This document shows positions 44,155 through 55,733 of a stretch of DNA of 64,000 bases, in pieces. The number at the start of each line of letters is the position of its first letter. The stretch's first letter is position 1. Where the stretch lies: NCBI GenBank assembly GCA_006384855.1, contig VCJN01002510.1, positions 233,291-297,290 of the forward strand, in the 5' to 3' direction. Under the pieces are notes generated by a model. The model ran no database searches. It was not told the origin of the DNA and saw only the letters and a program-made list of their open reading frames with translations. Origin of the DNA: Tetraselmis striata (lineage: Eukaryota > Chlorophyta > Chlorodendrophyceae > Chlorodendrales > Chlorodendraceae). The position numbers were made by a program, and so were the translations under genes.

Positions 44155-44925
44155 AGGACACGGCAGAGCTCGAAAATCACAAAATATTGTCGGAGCGATT
44201 TCGATGTCAAGATACACATCTGTCCAACGCCCTAAAGATGTACCGGACCGACAACGAAGGCCACCCCCTAGCTAGTGATAAGGATACAAAATAAGGATAT
44301 TAAAAGATACAGCATATAACCTTATATTATTTTTAAATAATGTTCATCATGAATCTTTATAGCAGGCTATCACACATAGCGACTATCCGTCTATCAGTTT
44401 TCAGGCACAGGGCGGAACTAACTAAGGATTATCAGTAGTTGAAAGCAGTATCCTGTCCTGCTGTAGACTGAATTCATCGCCATCCCGACATACCTGCGCG
44501 GGTGGCAAAAAAACATCCAGAAGTACGTGGTATCAGTACCCGTACGTAGGTGTATTTTTACGAGAACAGTACTAAAGTATTGTATTACTCATCGTATCGT
44601 CATCGCAGGGCGCTGCGCTAACTGTACGAGTACTGACCTGGCACCGGTACTGCGCTGAGCGCGAGCGCGCGACTACTACGTGGCCACGAGCCCTGCACGC
44701 ACGCGCCCACTCATCAAACAGCACGCAGCACGGCAGCATCGGGGAAAAAAAATCACTGCCGCCGAGAGTACCCGTACCCGTACAGCAGCTCACGACAGTA
44801 GGTCCCGGCGCCCTCTTCCGCTGTGAGGCCCATCTCCCGCCGTCACGGACAAGCGTAGCCTGCCTTGCCACATTCGCCAAGCTCGCGCAAGCCCCAACCC
44901 GGTCTAGCCTCATCAATCTGCGACC
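43087..44925. other. Spacer between the DIRS-like element and the CobW gene
   Basis: A minus-strand frame at 43672-43394 has HVKCTLCALSF...FGCGICCPHICKC, a C-x2-C...C-x2-C-x2-H-x2-C finger of unknown family preceded by a KKRKREEA cluster; this is probably a TE remnant. The last 300 bases before 44926 are the likely promoter and 5' UTR of the CobW gene; they include tacccgtacccgtac (44768-44782) but no TATA box. Confidence 0.35.
44086..44155. repeat. (C)24 followed by (CA)n microsatellite
   Basis: A 24-C homopolymer (44086-44109) runs directly into a dinucleotide ca tract of about 45 bases with one interrupting tac. Confidence 0.95.
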
Positions 44926-47900
44926 ATGGCCGAAAAGGATTCGAAAATCCCAGTAACGGTGAGCGCCCGGCATTTGGGGCGGCGGTCCGGGCCGGTATCG
45001 ATCTCGGCGGGCAGCGGGCGGCTGGATCTCGGAAGGCCGCGAAGCTTCCGCCTGTCGCTCGCGGGGCGGCAGCGCGGCGACGGCTCATCGGCGGCGCGCA
45101 CCGCCGCTTAGGGGCGCCGGCTGTCCATCTCAGAATCCTTCTCCACCCCACCCCACCCCTCTGCGATCCCCACGCCCCTCACGCCTCTGCGACGGCGTGG
45201 AGCGGCGCCGGGCGCCGTTGATTGGTTGGCGGCCGTTCGCGTCGGAACTTGTTGGCGTACCGGGCTGTGCCGCGCGTTGATCTCGCGTCAGCAGGCGGCC
45301 TGGGCTCGGGTTGCCGCGGGCGTCCAGGGCGCGCAGGCGCTGCGGCTGCTGCTGCGGGGTGGTCTTACGCCGCAGTCCGTATCCACCGGCCCCTAGCGGG
45401 GCAGCTGGGGTGTAGCCGGGAAGGAGGGAGGGGCGTCGCATTAAGCCCCCCCCCCCCCCCCCCCACCCCCGCCTTCCCCCCCCTCTATGACCTCGACCTC
45501 TATCTCCTGCTCTTCGACCCCTCCTTTTTTCCTTTTTCGTTTGATCGGCACCTTCACCCTTGAAAGCCGCGCGTGTGGGCTGCAGGTGGTGACGGGGTTC
45601 CTGGGCAGCGGGAAGACCACCTTCGTGAACTACATCCTCAAGGCCGACCACGGCCTGAAGATCGCGGTGGTGGAGAACGAGTATGGTGCGCGCCCCCCCT
45701 CCGGCCTCTGCCCATCCAGCTGTCACGCGCCGTAGGGCTCGGTGACACAGCACAGAGGACGTGCGGGTGCGGACGCCGTCATTGGAACATTGCGAGTGAG
45801 AACCCGCTTGGCATGTCAGAGGCCAGATGCCGGCAGCACTGTAGCGGAACTGCAACCCCTGGTCCGATAGGTTGCATGCAAGCCCAATGAGAGCGGTGTC
45901 AGGGGTTGCCATGTCTGCGCCGGCACCCGTAGCAACGCAGAGAGTATTCCGTGTCGGGGGTCAGTCCCCCGCAGAGGGACCCAGGGGTAGACGGCCATGC
46001 TGGCCTCGCTGTGCTTCCCGGGTGCTGAGGGATCGCTGGTCGGGATGCGCTGGCTGCGGCAGGCGAGGTGGGCATCGACGACGCGCTGGTGATGGAGACC
46101 AAGGAGGAGATCTTTGAGATGAACAACGGCTGCGTATGCTGCACGGGTAAGCGCTCCCCCCCCTCCCCCCCCCTTCTCCCCCAATCCCCGGGCCCCCACA
46201 GCTGCTGGGGCGCGTAGCCAGGTCGTGCTGAAGCGGCCCCCGGAGGTGCTCGTCCCTCAGCCTGACGACCGAATCCAGCTGATTTCAGCCGATCTGAATG
46301 AGCTGGATTTCAGCCGATCTGAATGAGCTGGATTGGGCGGAAGTTGCAACCCGGCCTATAATCCAGGCCCGAATTCGGCCGGCTACCAGCGCCCCGAAGA
46401 ACCCCCCGTTGCACCCACCCTGCGCCGAGAGCGCAGTTGCAGTGACAGCCCTATCGGAGTTCACGGCTGCATTAGAACCAGAAGTCTGTTCCATTCATCC
46501 CCGGAAGCGCTGTAGAGGTTTCAGTCTGAACAAATTCCAGTTGAGATGGGCCAAAAAGTGCAGTGGTCTGAGCCGAGATCGCCTCGGTGCACCCTGCATC
46601 GGTTCCCGAGCGGGGCAGTCAAGCTAAGCTGAGCCGTGCGGTGCGCGTGCAGTGCGCGGCGACCTCATCCGCATCCTGACCAAGCTCATGAAGCGCAAGA
46701 AGAAGCTGGACGCCATCCTGGTGGAGACGACCGGCCTGGCGGACCCCGCGCCCGTGGCGCAGACCTTTTTGTGGACGACGAGATCAAGGCCGGCATGCGC
46801 CTGGACTCCATCCTCACCATCGTGGACTCCAAGCATATCGTGCAGCACCTGGACGAGAAGAAGGAGGACGGCATCATCAACGAGTCGGGTGCGCCGCGGC
46901 CGGCTCGACAACAGGCGTGGTTTCAGGGCATGTAGGGCTTCGGTATATTCTAGGGCACAGCAAGGTTTCAGAAGTTGAGGAGGGGGTAGAAGGGAAGGGG
47001 GGGGGGGGCCTAGAGGTTAGCCGATGTACCGAACGGTGCCCACGCTGGGTCTGGGACGTGGTCCTGGTTTCGTCCTTAATCCCTAACAACCCTAAGCTCC
47101 CCTCTTGCTTTATGCGTCGCGATCTCCTGGGAGCACTGCGAGCACATGTTTGTGGGGCTATCTCCCGGAATGTTGCGTAAGCTGCGCGGATGTCGTTGAC
47201 ACGGCGTGGCAAAGTTAACTCATTACTCTTGGGTGAAAGGCTGAGCTGTTGACCCGATTCGGAGGTGGCAGGCGATTCACCTCGAGCACACGCAGCTCCA
47301 TGTCACGTCCCCCCCCCCCCCCCCCCCCCCCCCCCTCCTCTCTCTTTTCTTGCAAGCTATCAACCCAATCAGAGGGCGACGTGCATCGACTCGCTTCCTC
47401 TTCCCGACGCCAAACCCTCGCCTCGCTCCAGTTTGCTGACAGAGCCGCTCTGCCCGGTGCCGCGGTCCCCGCAGTCCAGCAGATTGCGTTTGCGGACCGC
47501 ATCCTGCTGAACAAGACGGACCTCGTGGACGCGGGCGAGAAGGCGGACATCAAGGAGCGCATCAGGGTGCGCGGGATGCCACGGCCGACCCCCCTTGCCC
47601 CTTCGTGTGCTGCATCGGCAAGTGCGTGTGGGTGGAGATGATGTTTGGGGGGGGGGGGGGGGGCTGGAGGCCCTGGAGGTCCTGGCCCGCTGGCCTGTCC
47701 TCTGACCCGTGGCTGACCCATGGCTGCAGAGCATCAACAAGATTGCGGACATCATCGAGACGCAGCACTCCAAGGTGGACCTCTCCAAGGTGCTGGGCAT
47801 CAAGGCCTTTGACCTGGAGAAGATGCTGGAGCAGGACCCCGACTTTCTGATCCTGGAGCAGGTGCGGCGGCCGGCGGAGCTGTCGTGCGCATGCCAGATG

Positions 47901-48736
47901 GCGCGCACCGTGGTGCCTAGTCCATTAGCAGGGACCGTCCGAGCATTCGAATGTGTTGTCTTTTCATTACGATGTTTTGGTAGTGATTGATGCGGATAGG
48001 ATTACTGCGCCATGGTGCTGACCCCGTTGACGGGGACCGGGGACGATAGTCGCACAGAGTGGCCCAATCAGCCGGAAGGTGTCTGGAACCAGCATTGAAA
48101 TATGTCTTTGTGCCGTCTTTATGATGATTTCTTGGTAGCTCGGTGATTGATGCGGATGGGGCGGCTGCCTGTCTGCTCACTGAGCCGGATGGCATGCGGG
48201 CGCTGCAGGAGGATGACCATGGCGACCACCACCATCACGACCATGATCATGGCCACGGCCACGAGCACAAGCATGACGGTCACGACCACGACTGCAAGGA
48301 CCCGGAGCACCACCACCACGACCACCACACGGACCACGGGCATGAGCACGACCACGACTGCCACGACCACGACTGCAAAGACCCCAGCCACAACCACAAA
48401 CACAAGCACAAGCACGACTACAACGTCAGCAGCGTGGGCATCCAGCTGGAGGGCGCCCTGGACATGCAGAAGCTCAACCAGTGGCTGTCGCAGCTGCTGC
48501 AGGAGAAGGGCCCCGACCTGTACCGCTCCAAGGGCATCCTCAGCATGCAGGGCTCGGACGAGAAGCACGTCTTCCAGGGCGTGCACATGATGGTCAACTT
48601 TGGCTCCAGCAAGGACGGGACCATCCGGCCCTGGGGGGCTGACGAGAAGCGCATCAACAAGGTGGTCTTCATCGGCAAGTTCCTCAACCGCGAGGAGCTG
48701 GAGAGCGGCTTCAAGAGCTGCATGGCTAGCAACTAG
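44926..48736 (+). CDS. COG0523/CobW-family G3E GTPase with His-rich metal-binding insert, 7 exons
   Basis: This is a nucleotide-dependent metal chaperone of the CobW/ZNG1 group. Exons: 44926-44958, 45586-45685, 46063-46146, 46653-46888, 47475-47566, 47730-47861, 48209-48736, all GT-AG, about 401 aa. Walker A GFLGSGKT is at residues 15-22, the CxCC metal motif (GCVCCTV) at 67-73, ETTGLADP at 97-104, NKTD at 164-167. Residues 230-297 hold 30 His mixed with Asp/Lys. The last 105 residues are the CobW C-terminal domain (GIQLEGALDM, HMMVNFG, NKVVFIGK). Start context is gcgaccATGG. Exon 4 lacks one base in a T-run (46766-46770): downstream FVDDEIKAG is in another frame, and adding one base restores both motif and splice phase. 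This is a sequence error or a recent lesion. Zinc is the likely metal, by analogy. Confidence 0.92.
45826..45890 (+). repeat. Possible partial copy of intronic repeat (CobW intron 2)
   Basis: The segment gcagcactgtagc ... gcatgcaagcccaatgagagc resembles 50783-50840 (gcggcactgtagc ... gcacgcaagcccaatttgagg). The similarity is short, so this is tentative. Confidence 0.35.
46274..46334 (+). repeat. 25-bp tandem duplication in CobW intron 3
   Basis: The unit atttcagccgatctgaatga plus gctgg occurs twice in direct succession. Confidence 0.9.
47309..47335. repeat. 27-C homopolymer in CobW intron 4
   Basis: An uninterrupted run, the longest homopolymer I count in the window. CobW introns 1 (about 45445-45465), 3 (46157-46180) and 5 (47647-47662, G) also carry tracts. 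Confidence 0.9.
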
Positions 48737-49261
48737 AGCCCGCCCCCCCTGCGGCATGGAACGCCCGGCAGAATGGGCTGCATAGGTAGGTGCCTGCCTG
48801 GTGTGTAGCCAGTGAGGCGCAACCAATCGGCTCGCAATTTAAATATGGAGCCCCTCCCGCCGCGCGCCCGCCTTGATTTCACAAACACAGGCAACCAAGC
48901 GCGCGTTCCCAACTGCCCGATGATGGCCCACGATGTCGCTCCCTGCGCTCATCAGCGGCAAAGTATGTCGGACGGAGGCAATGACTTGGAAAAGCTATGA
49001 CAAACCTTGACTCGCTGCTTTCTCCAGCTCAATCAAATTGAAAATTTTGACAACTGGATCACGGCCACCATCGCCGCGACATGCGAGCTGTCTCACGGCC
49101 CGGCTACATGGACCCGCATGGGGGCCGGCTAGGCACGTTGCATGCGCGCCCTTCGAAGGCCAAGTCCCTAATCCTTTCTACGGCGCCTCGGGCTTGCGGG
49201 TGGTGCGACCAGCACAAGGCTTCCCCCCAGGCCCGCCGCCTCGCTGCCAAACGAGCGCCTC
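48737..49261. other. Intergenic between convergent CobW and hydrolase genes
   Basis: It must contain both 3' UTRs. I do not see a TGTAA polyadenylation signal on either strand near the stops. No RNA gene seen. Confidence 0.5.
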
Positions 49262-52200
49262 TCATTCCACCAAGAAGCTCAGCCAGCTGTCCACCACCTC
49301 GTCGGATCCGTACCATGGGCGCTTGCTGGCCTCTCCGTACGTCCCAACCTTGCTCATGGAGTGAAACACGCCGGGAAGTGTCTGCGCATCCACCCCCTGG
49401 CGCCCGGGAGCGCAAGCGTCAGGGTGGCCGCCTTGGACACCTTCACCAAACCCTTTGAAACCCTAGTCACAGGGAGTAGGGTCGCACCTCCACAAACGCG
49501 CTGGGCAGGGGCACCACGGCGTCCCCCTCCACGCCGGCGCCCTCCCCGCACACCTGCGCGCAGCATTGCCAACGAGCATCGCTCCCTTAAACTACGCCGA
49601 CACACCTTGAGCACCGCAACAGCCCCAACGGGCGCAGCTATGCTAGCTGCTGTGGGGCGCGTGAACACATGTCCGGCCAGGAAGCCTGCTACGTTCTAGG
49701 GCACGAGGGTTGTTCTATACAAGATGGCGGATGTCGAAGAATCTACGGACCGCGTTTCCCGACACTGATCCGGAATCGCTAGATCTCGACCGTCCGATTA
49801 ACCGGTTTACAGTACGTTAATCTTCCGACAAATACGCTGTAAAAGTGCTCAGGCGGAAGGGGGCGTGAGCACAGACATCTTCCGATGCGTCGGATGCCGG
49901 ATGTGACGGTTGCGATTTAATCTCAGCCGTAGATGCTTCCGACATCTGCCAAATCCGACATCTGACATCTTGCGTAGGATGGCCCTGAATCTAAATGGAT
50001 ATAGAAGTAGAATCGCGGGCTCAGTACTGCTGCAGCTTCAACTCCAAGAGCTGCCACATGACACACTCGTCTTGTGGTCGTATGCACCATGAACGTCAAC
50101 TCGCGCGGAGATGTGCAGCCACATCCGCGTACTTTTACAGTATCCCCAAATCCATCCACAGCACCGCTGTGTGCATGATATCGCACATCATACTACATAC
50201 AGTACATCATCCGATACTACATATATCAGTAATGCCACTAATGCGACGATGAATCGATTACCGTACGGGGTTCTCGTGCTGATTTACTGCTCCAGGTGCA
50301 TGTACGAGCACCCTTATGTTGAGGGACCAGCCTCCTGAGGATTTGAATACAGCAGGTTGAGATTAAATCGATTTGGTATGTATCTAGCGTCAAACAAAGT
50401 GCAGAATCCCCTACCCCCACAGTAATGTACTGAACAGCACCATGGGAAGCTTGCAGTGCCAATGATTTCTGCGGCAGCGGTGGGGGTGCGGCGCGCGCGT
50501 ACCATCGCATAGCTGCCACACGCGTAGCGAGCAAGGGTGCCCTTCTCCGCATCGGGGTTTCCTCGCACGGTGCGGCCGGCCACGCACAGGCACGCCACCT
50601 CGTTCTCCTCCAGCCAGGCGCCTGCCAGGACGGGGAACACCACACACGGAGACCGTCAGGACGCGGCCGGCGCGGCACAGACTTCGGGTGCCGCTGAGCA
50701 CTACAAATCGGAACCTGCCATGCCTGCCAGAGGGTCAAATGTAGACATATATGTATGTATATATATAGTATATATATATATATAGCGGCACTGTAGCAAA
50801 TGTCCTTATAAGTGGCACGCAAGCCCAATTTGAGGCTTATACCAAGCCTAATGTAGGCGCGTCGGCAGCCGCGATGCCAACGCTGTGACGCATAAAGACC
50901 CGAGTATGCACAGTTTGCTATACTAGCGCGCGTAGGCAAAAATCTCAACGGCGGTGCCTGGCCGTGCTTTGCCACCCTTCGGGGGGATTTTCCTATTTAC
51001 TATGTATGCTGGTACTACCCATTCTACTCTTATTATCATTTTTGCTGAAGCTCCATTGTAATAGACTGCTTGGACGGGACAATCCTTCATGTCTGCACTC
51101 CTTACCGGTATGTAATCCTTAACAGTATGTGTACTATTTATACACGCGTTTAGACATACCGTATAAAGGATTTCCTGACCCGGAAAAGCATAACAAGCCA
51201 TGCTGCCAGTATCATCTACGTTATCTTATCGTTGTGCATCGGTCCGCAATCCTGTCTCGCTATCTAACTTCAAACAATGCACATATACTTCTCCTACTGA
51301 ATAAACTGGCAACAACAAACTCAAAATGTACTCAGTGCTTTCCGATAATACGGCGTATCGAGATGTAATCGTCTGTTCTTTTTCGAAATAATCCAAACTA
51401 GTAGCACATGTTCTATTCTATTACAATCTTCTATTCTAATCTAATCATCCTATTCTATGCTATGTCATCTATGTTGTTCCATTCTATTCTATTTTATTCT
51501 ATATCATGCGATTCTATGCCATTCGATTCTATGTCATTCGTTTCTATTCGTTTCTATATCATTCTATTCTGTTCTATTCCATTGCAATTGTCCAATTCCA
51601 TCCTCATAGATTGTTGAGCTGACCGGCTCTTGCGTGCGCTCACTGGTTTCGGATCTCTGGCTCAGTCTGGCTCATTGCGACTTTAATGAGAACGGGATAC
51701 TTATGGGAGCCGTTTTGCCCACACACGAGACGGGATGCGTTGCCACTTGTGTATTTTACCGGCCATCAACATGTGACATTACTGCCTGCACCCCATGGCA
51801 TGCTTCGATGAGGCAGCGAATTGCTGCGCACTGTATGTCATGATTGGGGGCCATACCTGGGTACTGTTTGTGCACCCAACCCAGCGCGCCACCAGTCATG
51901 TCCTTGGAGGGGTCCGGCGGCGGCACATGCGGCGCGCCGAGCGTTACCAGCCTCCGCACGGTAGGGTTCGCCTCTGCGTGTCGCAGAGTAGCAGGCGGCA
52001 GTCAGTGACCAGGCGTGCATGCCAGCGATGCTATCTATGGCGATTACATTATGTGCTGGAAGCGAAACATGAGCCTGGCATTAGCGGAATGGCCATGTGC
52101 AGATAATACGGGCGTCACCGCGCTAATAATGATAACTCCGCGAAGAATAAGAACGTAACCTACCTCCCCAGAGGTCGAATGTAGACAAATCTACAGCACA

Positions 52201-55200
52201 GCTGAAACGGATGTTCTTATAGACTGCACACATCAAGGCAAGTTTGAGCCTTATAATAAGGGTTGTCATAGGTGCGTCGGCACCCGTGGACTAGGAAGCC
52301 TAGCCAAGGGCGACGCTGTCGATCGTTGCAGAGCACGTACTTGAGTCACCCTCGTGGTAGGACGGGTTGGCGATGAACGCCCTGGCCAGCCATCCGCCCG
52401 CAGAGTGCCCGATCAGGTCCACCTGCGGGCAGTCCGAGCAGGATGCGGCGCAGCCCGTGGAGGTGAGGCGGCTGATCCGCGCCGCGGACTGGAGACAGCA
52501 GGCGACCGCGCGGCGCGGCGCCTCACCTGGCTGCAGCCGGTCTCCTCCCGCGCCTGCTCCACCTTGGCGGCCACGAGGTCCAGGTACCACGTGTAGCCGG
52601 GGGACGTCGTACATGTCTTGTTGTAGAACCTCCAAGACAGCAGGGAGCGCGCCACCTTGACGTTCACGGAGACGACAGGCAAGATTAGGGATTCAGACAA
52701 GGCCGATGCCGACTTGGCCCATCGACACGCCCATGATGGCGATCACATCCGAAGCAAAAGAAAGAGTGGCGCGGCGAGTGAGAGCACCTTTATCCAGCTT
52801 TTGCGCTCCAGGTCGACGACAAAAGGTCGGAAGCCGCGCGCCTGCCGCAGCATCGCGGCAGGAGTTAACTCAGCAAGGAATAATCAATTCTGCACCGGCA
52901 CGACATTTCTGGGACACTGTCCAGGCCACCCCTGGGCCGGGCCCACCTGCAAGGCAGCGACCAGCGAGCTGTCGCTCTGACCAAAGGGGGCGGTGTAGTC
53001 CTCGGTGTTGTTGCCGAAGCCTGCGTTTCGTCCACGTCGGGGCAGGCGGACAGACGCGTGGCCCAGCGCCACCGGTAGTGTTAGGCAGGTGTTGGGTGGT
53101 TACTCTATTACAGCGTCGCGCAGGGGCGCATCAGAGGACGGCGGATCAATCCCCCCCCCCCCCCCCCCCCACCCCCATTTGAGTAGCAATCTATAGTTGT
53201 ATAGCAGGTAAGGATTAGTCGCTATAGGTCGTTCCTGGCAGAGTTCCTCCAATGCCTTTTCGGGGGGAAAATTCCAGATATCGCCTGTAAGTTGCAGGTA
53301 TCAAGTAGTGAGGTACCATTAGCCCATGTAACACATATCAATATAGGTTGTCTAAGGGCAGACCGAAATACTACACTGTCATACGTTATATGGTATGCAT
53401 TGGTCGGCAGACGGCATACTGGTATGCATTGCCATTTTTCGCTATTCCGGTTTTCAAACGACCGCGACAGGAAAAACCACATCAGGCCACCCTAGACCAC
53501 TCGCATATCGCACCAAACCACACATGTAGTTTGTACAGTACATACCAGTATCAGACCCAATCGTGTGTGATTTAGAGTATGGTGTAGGAAACAACTGGAT
53601 TAATACCTTGGCGCAGTGCAGGATGTTTGATATTATTACGACTGCAGTTGGCGCAAGAGGCCAAGTGCTGGGGCGGCTGCGGCCGATGTCCCGGAGCGAG
53701 CTTCAATTATTATTACTTGATGTCGATGTTTTGGGTACGTTTTGGTGTGCTTTGATTTGATTTTCGTGTGGTCTGCTGTGGCTTGTGTTGTAGTTAAGCG
53801 CTTGATATCGCGGAGTATATTTTTACCGTGGTCGCGGTCGCTTGAAAATCGGAATAGTCGCGCCAGTTGCTACGGCCGCTATGTATAAAAATAATCATAC
53901 TTGCTCGAATCATAATATGTATCCCGAGCACCTGCCGGACACCTGCCTGTTGAATGTCAGCTCGGTGGAGCGTTGGTCTCCTACTCAGGAGGTCCCCAGA
54001 TCTATTCTCGGTTCTGTCATTTCAGGGCAATACACCGACCGGGCACGTGTCCCGAGCTCCCTGGTTGATGCATTAGCCCTTCGGGGTTCGAAAGAGGCCC
54101 CGGTCTAATGGCTATGCCAGACCGTTGCCTGCTTAAGACTGCAGTTGGTGCACGCGGTCAAGTGTTGGCCCGGCTTCTGCCGATGACACGGGTCAAACGT
54201 TTTGCCGGATAGCAGCACATTTTAAATCAAAACAATGCAAGTTTATTTCGGCCCGAAGTCCGATTCCCACCGTGAAATAATCACAAATTTAAGAACTCCG
54301 ATCTCGCCCGGCCCAAAAAGTATAAGTTCGCCCCGGCCGAAGCCGCCCCAGCACTTCTTGCGCCAACTGCAGTCGTAGGTCTGGCATAGCCCGTAGACCA
54401 TTGCCTCATTCGAACCCCGAAGGGCTAATGCAGCAACCGGCGAAACCCAGGACACGCCGGGACGATATTGCCGAAAATGCATTGGCCAGGAATCGGACCC
54501 GGTACCTCTCGCGTACGAGACGACCGCTCAACCGAGCGGACAAGGGCAGAATTATTTAATTACATAAGGGCTTTCACAAAAGCGCACTACAAACAGAACT
54601 AACATCAACTATATGAAAGGTTGCAAGCAAATGAGAGACATAAGCCTGAAACCAAGGTCGAGCAGGAGGACAGGGAGCCAAGAACCAAGAAGGGGCCAAG
54701 GGAACCACGAAGTCACTTAGCTGCCAGAAGGGCAGAATGCTTCGGCAATTTGCTTGATGACGATAACGGAGCGTCGCCTACCCAGGGCTTTCCGTAACTG
54801 GATTGCTGCCTAAACGGCCGTCGTAGAGACGCTGCAAGGGTTTCACTGGTGCCAGTCCTGTCCCGGGGGTGGAAAAAAAAACGGGCTGTACCCGGGGCGG
54901 GCGCGGGCGGGTTGACGGCGGGTTTCCCTCCGCCTCTTCTCGATCCTGAGATATCCGTCTACGTGACCCTGGCGGCTTGGCCAACTCCCGGGTAGTGTGG
55001 TATCAGGGGTCAAGGCGGTATAGATCAGAACTGCAGGTCTCTGTAGCGCCAGTCGCTACGCGTAGCGACTTGTCGCTATCGGAGTGCGGGCTGCGGGATC
55101 CCCAACGTCTCGTATCGTTATTTTAAGGAGCCACCGCCGGCCTGCCGGCGCCCCCGCCCCCCCCCCCCCCCCGCCCGCCCGCCGGAGTGTCGATTTTCTG

Positions 55201-55733
55201 CGGCGATCCATTGGAAGCATAACACTTACCGAGATTAGGCTGTAAATGTCGTGTTTACTGAAAATAAAACTCCTGGTTCGCAATATTATATAACTTTTCA
55301 CGTGGTCGCTAAATAAAATTACATCCATATTAATAATACCAGCAAAAACAATGCCGATAACAGGATATGTGACGTTTACATACACATTTATATAGTCGCT
55401 ATATGCAACTTGTATGCGGGTACTGGTATAGCTATATCGGAATCATGCTAGGAGGGGAAAATGTTGCCAGTCCCGGCCGGGGGCGAAAAATTATATAGAA
55501 ATAAAGAGGCATTTAAAACAAAATGCGACGACTATCTATAAATACGCGGCAGGGCAAAACAGTGTGGCGCTGCGCTTGCCTGGTAGAATCACAACGGGTG
55601 GCTGCTCCTTGCCCGCTGCCTCAACACGCTCTGCCCCCAGGGACTGGAAGCCCAGCACGCCCTTATCCCACGTGGGCCCTCTCTCCGCCACCGGGGCCTC
55701 CGGGTCCACGAGGGCTTTCTGGACGCCCATCAT
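49262..55733 (-). CDS. PGAP1-like alpha/beta hydrolase (plant/algal type), at least 9 exons
   Basis: Probable lipase/esterase-fold enzyme of the plant PGAP1-like group. Exons (minus): 55733-55580, 53020-52947, 52841-52788, 52655-52527, 52422-52350, 51973-51857, 50621-50503, 49553-49488, 49381-49262. Phases agree throughout, giving about 301 aa. Oxyanion-loop PPVVILPGFGNN spans the first junction. Nucleophile Ser144 is in LIGHSAGGWLAR. LVTLGAPHVPPP follows, then VACLCVAGRTVRGN, the acid in GDAVVPLPSA (Asp251) and His269 in GVFHSMSK; the end is RPWYGSDEVVDSW. The first intron (53021-55579, 2.56 kb) has a GC donor (CCAG/GCAAGC) and holds three SINE copies. A stretch coding AATLTLALPGA just before the last exon may be an extra or alternative exon. 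An upstream N-terminal exon (organelle transit peptide) is likely missing. Substrate unknown. Confidence 0.87.
50737..50875 (+). repeat. Intronic repeat with TA microsatellite, copy in hydrolase intron 6
   Basis: It starts aatgtagacatata, contains a (ta)n tract (50745-50783), then atgtccttata, aatttgaggcttata and gcgcgtcggca. It aligns with 52176-52295 in another intron of the same gene. Confidence 0.65.
51405..51600 (+). repeat. Degenerate (ttcta)n pentanucleotide array
   Basis: About 190 bases dominated by ttctattctat-type units with t/g/c substitutions, inside hydrolase intron 6 (50622-51856). Confidence 0.92.
52176..52295 (+). repeat. Intronic repeat, copy in hydrolase intron 5
   Basis: It starts cgaatgtagaca, then atgttcttata, gtttgagccttata and ggtgcgtcggca. 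Same block order as 50737-50875, without the TA tract. Confidence 0.65.
53151..53170. repeat. 20-C homopolymer in hydrolase intron 1
   Basis: Uninterrupted C run about 130 bases from the acceptor of the GC-AG intron; a second C tract lies at 55156-55174, near its donor. Confidence 0.9.
53630..53705 (+). repeat. SINE-like repeat, copy 4 (3' fragment)
   Basis: It carries only cgactgcagttggcgcaagag, gtgctggggcggct and the ccgatgtcccggagcgagcttca tail. It lies inside hydrolase intron 1, antisense to the gene. Confidence 0.75.
53955..54215 (+). repeat. SINE-like repeat, copy 5
   Basis: The head has gctcggtggagcgttggtctc and an aggaggtcc hairpin. The body includes gggcaataca, tggttgatgcattagccctt, gcagttggtgcac and the ccgatgacac tail. 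The B-box region is diverged (gatctattct). Lies in hydrolase intron 1. Confidence 0.72.
54300..54545 (-). repeat. SINE-like repeat, copy 6 (reverse)
   Basis: On the minus strand it has gctcggttgagcggtcgtct, ctcgcgtacgag-type hairpin elements, a ccgattcctggcc B-box-like block, ttttcggcaatatcg and the 3' body. It is the closest relative of the 29.4-kb copy. It is in the sense orientation of the hydrolase gene, within intron 1. Confidence 0.75.

Noticed and set aside
49382..49440. Extra hydrolase exon coding AATLTLALPGA
   Set aside because: It matches the region before the catalytic His in relatives, but including it breaks the frame of the strongly conserved terminal exon; noted as an alternative only.
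52300..52635. Standalone small gene containing GHSAGGWLARAF
   Set aside because: It is only part of the multi-exon hydrolase; phase-consistent exons extend from 55733 to 49262.
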